Assembly (NCBI GenBank): GCA_934279105.1
Contig: CAKQWR010000012.1
Span: 1-19,939 of the forward strand
DNA from: an uncultured Oribacterium sp.
GTDB taxonomy: Bacteria; Bacillota; Clostridia; Lachnospirales; Lachnospiraceae
Direction: 5' to 3'
DNA: 19,939 nucleotides
Below the pieces are notes generated by a model, which did no database searches, was not told the DNA's origin, and worked only from the letters and a program-made list of their open reading frames with translations. Made by a program: the position numbers and the translations under genes. The stretch's first letter is position 1, and each line of letters begins with the position of its first letter. Positions 15,317 through 19,939 of the stretch are shown here, in pieces.

Positions 15317-16432
15317 TCATTCGATACCATGGCGGAAGTGCCCACGCGTCATATTACGTGGCACAGCGCCTGAAAGCACCTGTCGCACCACGGCTGCCGA
15401 CTCTACCGAGAAATCATAGCGCACACACTGCGGCTGCAGCGCACGCACCTCGTCCGGCAGATCGTAGAGAACCAGCGGCTCTGCGTTAAAAATCTGATTG
15501 TAGCAATACTTACAGTAACAGCGCACCGGCATATCCTTGCCCATGCGGTCACGCAGCTGCAGAATCCGGTTTCCATGATCACAGCGTGCGCTCGTCCGCT
15601 GTATACAGTTCGCACTTACCATCATCGGCAGATGCCCGTAGATCATAAGCTCGAACGGCAGCTCACCGATATCCATGTCGTGGTCTTTTATGTCGGCACA
15701 GCGGAGATTCTTTCGAAGCTTTCGGCACTCATGAAACGTAAGCTCGATCGGATAAGTGAACCCCTCCGCGCCAAGCTCGATGAGCGCCCGGATGGCCTCC
15801 TTATTATAGCCATAAACCGTGTAATCCATATTTCGGCGAATACCTGCCGTCCATTCTGGATGCTCACAGAAAAACGTTTCTATCAGCATCGCCTCATCGA
15901 GATTCCGAATAAGAAGTACCTCCGGAGCACTCTCCTCCTGCATCAGTCCCTTCAGAATATCCGCAGAATTTTTTTCCTTTCGTCCACCGGCATCAAAATC
16001 CCGCTCGATACGTCGAAGCCGAAGTCCTGCCTGCTTTCCGGCAGCATGGATTCGACGTATCGAATCTGTAAATTCCGTAAAGCATGCCTCATCCAGATAC
16101 ACAAGCTGTACCGCCTCGTGCTTCAGCACCTCTACGAGCTGCTCTTCCGTCTCGACCGTCACCGCCACCGGCAGTCCCCAGTCATGTGCCGCCGTTCCGG
16201 AATTCGTAAACTCCATCGATGCGCGTGTCGTCCGGAAACGCTCGTTGGCACGACGACCTTCGCCGGAAACACTGTTCTCGCCTCGCTTCGGTGATGCATT
16301 GCGATCTACTCTCTGGTGATCACTTCTCCGTCTGGCATCGGTCGACGTTTCCTTTCGGCCCGCGGCCATAGAAGCATGCTTCTGCTTCCGCTTATCTATT
16401 TGATTGTGCTGCGTATGTTCTCTGCGAGCCAC
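15317..16432 (-). CDS. U32-family second half (split gene), RNA-modification-like protein
   Basis: This 371-residue protein resembles the C-terminal half of long Clostridial U32 proteins, from memory of the family. Key segments are a VAVTVETEEQL strand, SANCIQRTSARC with Cys276 and Cys284, and CYCKYCYN with Cys305, Cys307 and Cys310; the cysteines may bind a metal or iron-sulfur cluster. Residues ~3-74 are a very basic, low-complexity linker. The preferred start is GTG at 16432, with GAGGAG 7 bases upstream inside the end of the previous gene, giving a 41-bp overlap. An upstream in-frame ATG at 16480 lacks such a site. The two genes are in different frames, so this is either a coupled second gene or the product of a frameshift in one long gene. 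Confidence 0.75.
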   Translation of the reverse strand: MARREHTQHNQIDKRKQKHASMAAGRKETSTDARRRSDHQRVDRNASPKRGENSVSGEGRRANERFRTTRASMEFTNSGTAAHDWGLPVAVTVETEEQLVEVLKHEAVQLVYLDEACFTEFTDSIRRIHAAGKQAGLRLRRIERDFDAGGRKEKNSADILKGLMQEESAPEVLLIRNLDEAMLIETFFCEHPEWTAGIRRNMDYTVYGYNKEAIRALIELGAEGFTYPIELTFHECRKLRKNLRCADIKDHDMDIGELPFELMIYGHLPMMVSANCIQRTSARCDHGNRILQLRDRMGKDMPVRCYCKYCYNQIFNAEPLVLYDLPDEVRALQPQCVRYDFSVESAAVVRQVLSGAVPRNMTRGHFRHGIE

Positions 16433-17735
16433 GTAATATCTCCTCTTCATACATCGCGAGTGCGCTCCGACGAAGCTCATTCAGCTTTCCGACCGGATAA
16501 AACGCATCTCCATGAATCGATACCTCTACTTCTCCTAAGGTGAACGCCGTGCCACCGGTCTTTCGAAGTCGTGCTTCGACATCCGCTGGCGACATTGGCC
16601 GATTCTCTGCTTCGAGGACGAGGTCCTCCGATACGGCGGTCACCATACGCCCCGTTGCATCACGGATGGTCAGTACAGCCGGTGCACCCACCGTCATATC
16701 CATCGAAGCATCCACTGTGCACGTCCAATTTCGGTCGATGTACTCAGCCTGAATACGGTCCGTCACGCTTTGATCGACTGCACGGAACTTTTTCTCTGTA
16801 ATCGCGATCATGTCCGCGCCATTATGCTTCTTCATGTAGCTGCTGGTACCGCCACGGTCGAAGATTTCACGAAGGGTCTTCAGATCTTCTTCCGCTACAC
16901 GATAATTTCCGGTCTTTTTCTCATCAAGATATGTGAGCGCACGATCCAGATACTTTCGATATACACTTACGACCCCTGCCGTGTATACCGGGGACTTCAT
17001 ACGCCCTTCAATTTTAAAGCTGTAGGCACCGGCCTCGATGAGCTCCGGCAGCAGCTCAACCGTCTGCATATCCTTCATACTGAGGTAGTAGCCCTTCTTT
17101 CCTGCCGTCTCATAGCAGAGGCGACAGGTCCCGGCACAGCGTCCGCGATTACCGGAGCGTCCGCCGAGGAGCGACGACATAAAGCATGCACCGGAATAGC
17201 TGTAGCACATCGCGCCGTGACAGAATACTTCAAGTTCCATGCCACTTTCGTCATGAATTTTCCGGATTTCCTGAAGACTAAGTTCACGTGACAGAACTGC
17301 ACGAGTCATACCGAAATGCTGTGTCATCCGGGCACCGGCCACACTGGTGATGGTCTGCTGCGTGCTGGCATGTACCTCGAGATCAGGAAACATGTCTCTG
17401 ATGAGGCGTACAGCACCCAGATCCTGCATGATGAGGCCGTCAACACCCGCTTCGTAATACGGCTTTATGTACGAAAAAAGCTCCTTAAGTTCATCGTCCT
17501 TAAAGAGTATGTTTACCGTCATATATAGTTTTACCGAGAAGAGATGACAGTAACGGATGGCCTCCATCACCATATCTTCCCCCTCGGCCTGCGCTGAATC
17601 CGCATACGCGCGGGCACCAAATTTACGTCCGCCCATATAGACCGCATCAGCGCCGGCATTGACCGCCGCCACAACAGACTGAAACGAACCGGCGGGTGCC
17701 AGCAGCTCTACACGTTTATCTCGTTGTATCTTCAT
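16392..17735 (-). CDS. U32-family protein (TrhP/RlhA-like; annotated as peptidase)
   Basis: This 447-residue protein carries the U32 signature EVFCHGAMCYSYSGACFMS (169-187), followed by a second Cys group at 200, 204 and 207. The N-terminus ELLAPAGSFQSVVAAVNAGADAVYMG is a classic U32 barrel start. Characterised relatives are RNA hydroxylation enzymes: TrhP acts on the wobble uridine of tRNA and RlhA on 23S rRNA. An RNA-modifying role is therefore likelier than proteolysis. The family cysteines are thought to bind a cluster. In related Clostridia I recall longer single-chain forms, so the early stop at 16392 and the overlapping next gene suggest a split. The ATG at 17735 has only a weak GGAAAA site, and the gene lies 88 bp after zapA. 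Confidence 0.88.
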   Translation of the reverse strand: MKIQRDKRVELLAPAGSFQSVVAAVNAGADAVYMGGRKFGARAYADSAQAEGEDMVMEAIRYCHLFSVKLYMTVNILFKDDELKELFSYIKPYYEAGVDGLIMQDLGAVRLIRDMFPDLEVHASTQQTITSVAGARMTQHFGMTRAVLSRELSLQEIRKIHDESGMELEVFCHGAMCYSYSGACFMSSLLGGRSGNRGRCAGTCRLCYETAGKKGYYLSMKDMQTVELLPELIEAGAYSFKIEGRMKSPVYTAGVVSVYRKYLDRALTYLDEKKTGNYRVAEEDLKTLREIFDRGGTSSYMKKHNGADMIAITEKKFRAVDQSVTDRIQAEYIDRNWTCTVDASMDMTVGAPAVLTIRDATGRMVTAVSEDLVLEAENRPMSPADVEARLRKTGGTAFTLGEVEVSIHGDAFYPVGKLNELRRSALAMYEEEILRGSQRTYAAQSNR

Positions 17736-17823
17736 AACTATTTTCCATACCGGACAGGTACCGGCATCCTCCGCATATCGAAAGTGCTTTCACACCTTCT
17801 CCACGGATGCCATCTGATTATTG

Positions 17824-18243
17824 TTATTTCTTCGTGGATGCAATTGCACGATCACGTGCATCTCTTGCTGCCTGCTTCGCTTCAAGCTCTGCCAGCTTCT
17901 TCTGCGTATTTTCAAGTTCCCGAAGCGTCGTCTCCAGCTTCATCTGCATATTTACGAGGTCATGCTTCGCTGCATAGCTCTCGCGCTCTGCCTCGTCCTT
18001 CACGCGCTGGATATCACGGCTTCTCTGACGCTCCTTGAAAAGGTCATCGCAGATGTTGATCTCGAGGAGCAGCGCCTTGATACTGTCGTCGAGCTTGTTA
18101 TAGCCCACCATCTCCTTCTGAAAATCAAGTATTTTCTGGTTCAGGTAGCTCGCTACCTCATGCATATAGCTCTCAGACTCACTACCTGCCAGCTGGTAGA
18201 TTTTGCCATTGATTACGACCTCTACGGAATTCTTTCCTGCCAT
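17824..18243 (-). CDS. zapA: Cell division protein ZapA
   Basis: This 139-residue cytoplasmic protein promotes bundling and stability of the FtsZ ring. The N-terminal ~100 residues match the ZapA fold: NSVEVVINGKIYQLAGSESE, then a helix with ESYMHEVASYLNQKI, then ALLLEINICDDLF. The C-terminal part (~70-130) is a charged coiled coil used for dimerisation and is longer than in short Bacillus ZapA proteins. It is the first gene of a probable operon leading to the U32 genes, ftsW-like and pbp, and a good extended -10 promoter lies 130 bp upstream. GGAG 6 bases before the ATG, with GAGGAG farther out, could serve as the ribosome binding site. Confidence 0.9.
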   Translation of the reverse strand: MAGKNSVEVVINGKIYQLAGSESESYMHEVASYLNQKILDFQKEMVGYNKLDDSIKALLLEINICDDLFKERQRSRDIQRVKDEAERESYAAKHDLVNMQMKLETTLRELENTQKKLAELEAKQAARDARDRAIASTKK

Positions 18244-18369
18244 TGCTCCGGTACTCCTCTATCTAAAAATCATGAATGATGAAGCGGCGTATGGATCTGC
18301 TCCATGCATCTCCACACGACACCATCCTTCACTGATCACATAAATGTGTCTTCAAGTTTTCGACCATTT

Positions 18370-18399
18370 ATTATAACATAGGCCGCAAGCTCGATGCAA
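18370..18399 (-). promoter_or_regulatory. Extended -10 promoter of the zapA operon
   Basis: The minus strand carries TTGCAT (18394-18399), an 18-bp spacer and TATAAT (18370-18375) preceded by TG, an extended -10 element. An 8-bp direct repeat (plus strand CCGCAAGC at 18383-18390 and 18400-18407) surrounds the -35 box and could be an operator. The leader to zapA is about 120 nt. Confidence 0.6.
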
Positions 18400-18458
18400 C
18401 CGCAAGCGATAGCACACAATCAGATGCATCGTTACTATTCTCACGCAGATCCTATCCA

Positions 18459-18484
18459 GACGTGGCCCATAAGGAAGCCACGTC
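18459..18484 (-). terminator. Hairpin after the YitT gene, possible terminator
   Basis: GACGTGGC (18459-18466) and GCCACGTC (18477-18484) form an 8-bp perfect stem with a 10-base loop. It lies 34 bases past the YitT stop codon. The bases that follow on the minus strand are not T-rich, so it may only weakly terminate or simply protect the 3' end. Confidence 0.4.
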
Positions 18485-18517
18485 CGGAATGAGCTATATA
18501 TGAACTGTAAGGACGTA

Positions 18518-19405
18518 TCAGAGCTTTCGATAATCGCCGATGAATCCTTCCCCATAGGTTTCTTTCGTCGGGGAGACGATGACGAAGGCGCGTGGGTCAT
18601 GGCGATCGATGATTTCTTTTACGATTGGGAACTGCTTACGATCGACGGCACAGGTGAGGGTGAGACATTCTTTTCCGCTGAAGCCGCCGATACTTTTATA
18701 GAAGGTCGTGCCGCGATCCATGGTTTCCATGATTTCACGTGCGATGTCTTCGTTTTTCGGCGAGTGAATCGTAATCATACTGCCGCGATTCAGTCCATAG
18801 AGAAGCGTATCCATCGACTGGCTGGTGCAGACGATGGAGATGATGCCGTACATCGCCGCTTCGATTTCACCGAAGACCAGTACTGAGATTGCAACGATGA
18901 CGAAATCGACCAGCATGATGGCATAACCTGTCTGCATATATGGAAAACGTTTCTGGAGAAGCTTTGCGAGGATATCACCACCGCCGCTTGTAGAGTTCCG
19001 CATGAAAATCAGTGCCAGACCGACGCCGACGAAGATACCGCCGAAGGCACAGGATACCAGACGGTCACCTTCGTACTGCCACATTCCAAAGGCAGTTACG
19101 GCATCCTGAACCACACTCATAAAGATAACGGTACGGATCGTTTTCAGTGTCATGCTACGATTCAGCAGAAACCAGGATGCCAGTAACAGCGGAATATTGA
19201 TGGCGAAGGTAAGCGCACCGATCGGCAGGTCAAAAAGATGATTGATCATCAGTGCGATACCGGACACACCACCCGGTGCGATCCGGCTCGGCTCGATGAA
19301 GCACCAGACGCCGATGGCCTGCAGCAGTGCACCCGCAAAATCCGCCAGGATATCAAGCCCTGTTTCTCTCCACTTCTTTCGATTCCTCATGATCAGTTTT
19401 TCCAT
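18518..19405 (-). CDS. YitT-family membrane protein (DUF161 + DUF2179)
   Basis: This 295-residue protein has a YitT-type membrane domain over residues ~15-200 with five or six hydrophobic segments. It includes the conserved APGGVSGIALMINHLFDLPIG (split here: APGGVSGIAL, then LFDLPIG) and the STSGGGDIL motif. The C-terminal ~210-295 is a soluble domain of DUF2179 type (GRGTTFYKSIGGFSGK-like segment at MDRGTTFYKSIGGFSG). The family is widespread in Firmicutes and its transported substrate, if any, is not established. The ATG at 19405 has a strong GAGGAGG site. The gene sits between the terminator at 19485-19519 and the zapA operon, so it is probably its own transcription unit, though I could not find a convincing promoter. 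Confidence 0.9.
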   Translation of the reverse strand: MEKLIMRNRKKWRETGLDILADFAGALLQAIGVWCFIEPSRIAPGGVSGIALMINHLFDLPIGALTFAINIPLLLASWFLLNRSMTLKTIRTVIFMSVVQDAVTAFGMWQYEGDRLVSCAFGGIFVGVGLALIFMRNSTSGGGDILAKLLQKRFPYMQTGYAIMLVDFVIVAISVLVFGEIEAAMYGIISIVCTSQSMDTLLYGLNRGSMITIHSPKNEDIAREIMETMDRGTTFYKSIGGFSGKECLTLTCAVDRKQFPIVKEIIDRHDPRAFVIVSPTKETYGEGFIGDYRKL

Positions 19406-19484
19406 TTATGTTTCCTCCTCTTCCATGTTCTTATTTCCACATCCATATACATCTCCGCGTTATGTGAAACGCTCATGCATCTAT

Positions 19485-19519
19485 AAAAAAAGAGAGCCGA
19501 CATTCATGTCAGCCCTCTT
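19485..19519 (-). terminator. Strong rho-independent terminator after the M20 gene
   Basis: On the minus strand AAGAGGGCTGACA pairs with TGTCGGCTCTCTT (13 bp including two G-T pairs) around a TGAA loop. A run of T follows (A-run at 19485-19491 on the plus strand). It lies 112 bases past the stop of the 19631 gene and 80 bases before yitT. Confidence 0.9.
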
Positions 19520-19559
19520 ACGTATATGCGGCTGCACGAAAATAGTCTGAACTATAATC

Positions 19560-19573
19560 AATGCAGCTGCATT
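19560..19573. repeat. Perfect 14-bp palindrome between M20 gene and terminator
   Basis: AATGCAGCTGCATT is self-complementary over all 14 bases. It lies 57 bases past the M20 stop. A TATAGT hexamer on the minus strand begins 3 bases downstream, so it could be an operator for a transcript that reads through the terminator toward yitT. No matching -35 is evident. Confidence 0.4.
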
Positions 19574-19630
19574 TCTTTTCGATTGTTTAATTTCCAACTG
19601 CGTTTAGTATACACCATCCGCAATAGAAAA

Positions 19631-19939
19631 TCACTGATATTTCTTCTTATTCTCAGCATATTCTGCCTTTACCGCATCGAGGAGTCCCTCGGTGTGCAGT
19701 AAATCATAGCAAGCGCCGGCGATGCTCTTCGCGCCGTAGATAACGCAGTTATGTGCGGCTTCGCTCTTTCCGGCATCCACAAACTCCTGAGAGTGGGAAG
19801 CAGTCCCCTCCGGTACGAATGCGACGCGGATGCAGGAACCCGGAATCTCGTACATGACATTGCCGAAATCGGTCGAACCGGTCTTTTCTCTCGGCGGTGC
19901 GAGCTGTGGCGCACCCGCGAGCTCAGCATTGTCCATCAG
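19631..19939 (-). CDS. M20-family amidohydrolase / peptidase, C-terminal fragment
   Basis: Only the last 102 residues are inside the window; the start lies beyond the edge. The visible part has GSTDFGNV, typical of M20 amidohydrolases such as the aminobenzoyl-glutamate hydrolase (AbgB) type. It is followed by TASHSQEF, whose histidine corresponds to the last metal ligand of the family, and by a helical tail. These are two-metal cytoplasmic enzymes that cleave amide bonds of N-acyl amino acids, small peptides or folate breakdown products. The subfamily and substrate cannot be fixed from this fragment. A strong terminator follows, so this ends its transcription unit. Confidence 0.85.
   Translation of the reverse strand: MMDNAELAGAPQLAPPREKTGSTDFGNVMYEIPGSCIRVAFVPEGTASHSQEFVDAGKSEAAHNCVIYGAKSIAGACYDLLHTEGLLDAVKAEYAENKKKYQ

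Noticed and set aside
16392..17735. True protease function for the U32 protein
   Set aside because: The family name is historical for most members; well-studied relatives modify RNA and no protease catalytic motif is evident beyond the family signature.
1..19939. Defence system, prophage, integron or CRISPR content
   Set aside because: No nuclease, integrase, transposase, repeat-spacer pattern or phage structural gene could be recognised on either strand.

Overview
The window looks like chromosome of a Gram-positive anaerobe of the class Clostridia, most likely a Lachnospiraceae-like organism. This is inferred from strong AGGAGG-type ribosome binding sites, paired heterodimeric ABC exporters, a zapA / U32 / ftsW / pbp cluster, a YitT-family protein, a cytidylate-kinase-like protein and an elaborate c-di-GMP protein. 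Base composition is roughly balanced by eye. Every gene I can support lies on the minus strand, so transcription runs from high to low coordinates. I see no rRNA, tRNA, CRISPR array, transposase or phage gene.

Layout in order of transcription. (1) 19939-19631 is the C-terminal end of an M20-family amidohydrolase, followed by a strong terminator at 19485-19519. (2) 19405-18518 is a YitT-family membrane protein. (3) 18243-12132 is a probable envelope and cell-division operon with a good promoter at 18370-18399: zapA, a U32-family protein apparently split into two overlapping genes, an FtsW/RodA/SpoVE flippase-polymerase with a long acidic tail, and a class B-like penicillin-binding protein. (4) 12123-11881 is a striking nested long inverted repeat of about 243 bp between the pbp gene and the next operon. 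(5) 11786-7408 is an operon with two ABC half-exporters forming a heterodimer, plus a PAP2-family membrane phosphatase starting 15 bp behind them. (6) 7224-6601 is a cytidylate-kinase-like protein with its own near-consensus promoter. (7) 6327-3550 is a signalling pair: an Hpt phosphotransfer protein and a 793-residue REC / HD-GYP / PAS-like / Cys-containing sensor / GGDEF protein, ending in a strong terminator. (8) 3143 to the window start is a second heterodimeric ABC exporter pair behind a promoter with operator-like palindromes and a leader of about 220 nt.

How the genes fit together. ZapA, FtsW/RodA and the PBP belong to septal or wall synthesis. The U32 proteins are probably RNA-modifying enzymes of the TrhP/RlhA type rather than peptidases. 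The Hpt/REC pair should pass a phosphorelay signal to a protein carrying intact motifs for both making and degrading c-di-GMP. In both ABC pairs, the first gene has a degenerate ATPase site. The second gene is canonical in the complete pair and is expected to be canonical in the pair cut by the window edge.

The items most worth a second look are the nested palindrome at 11881-12123, the split U32 gene, the dual-activity c-di-GMP protein with its Hpt partner, and the palindromes over the promoter at 3372-3400. I found no convincing wholly new multi-gene system.
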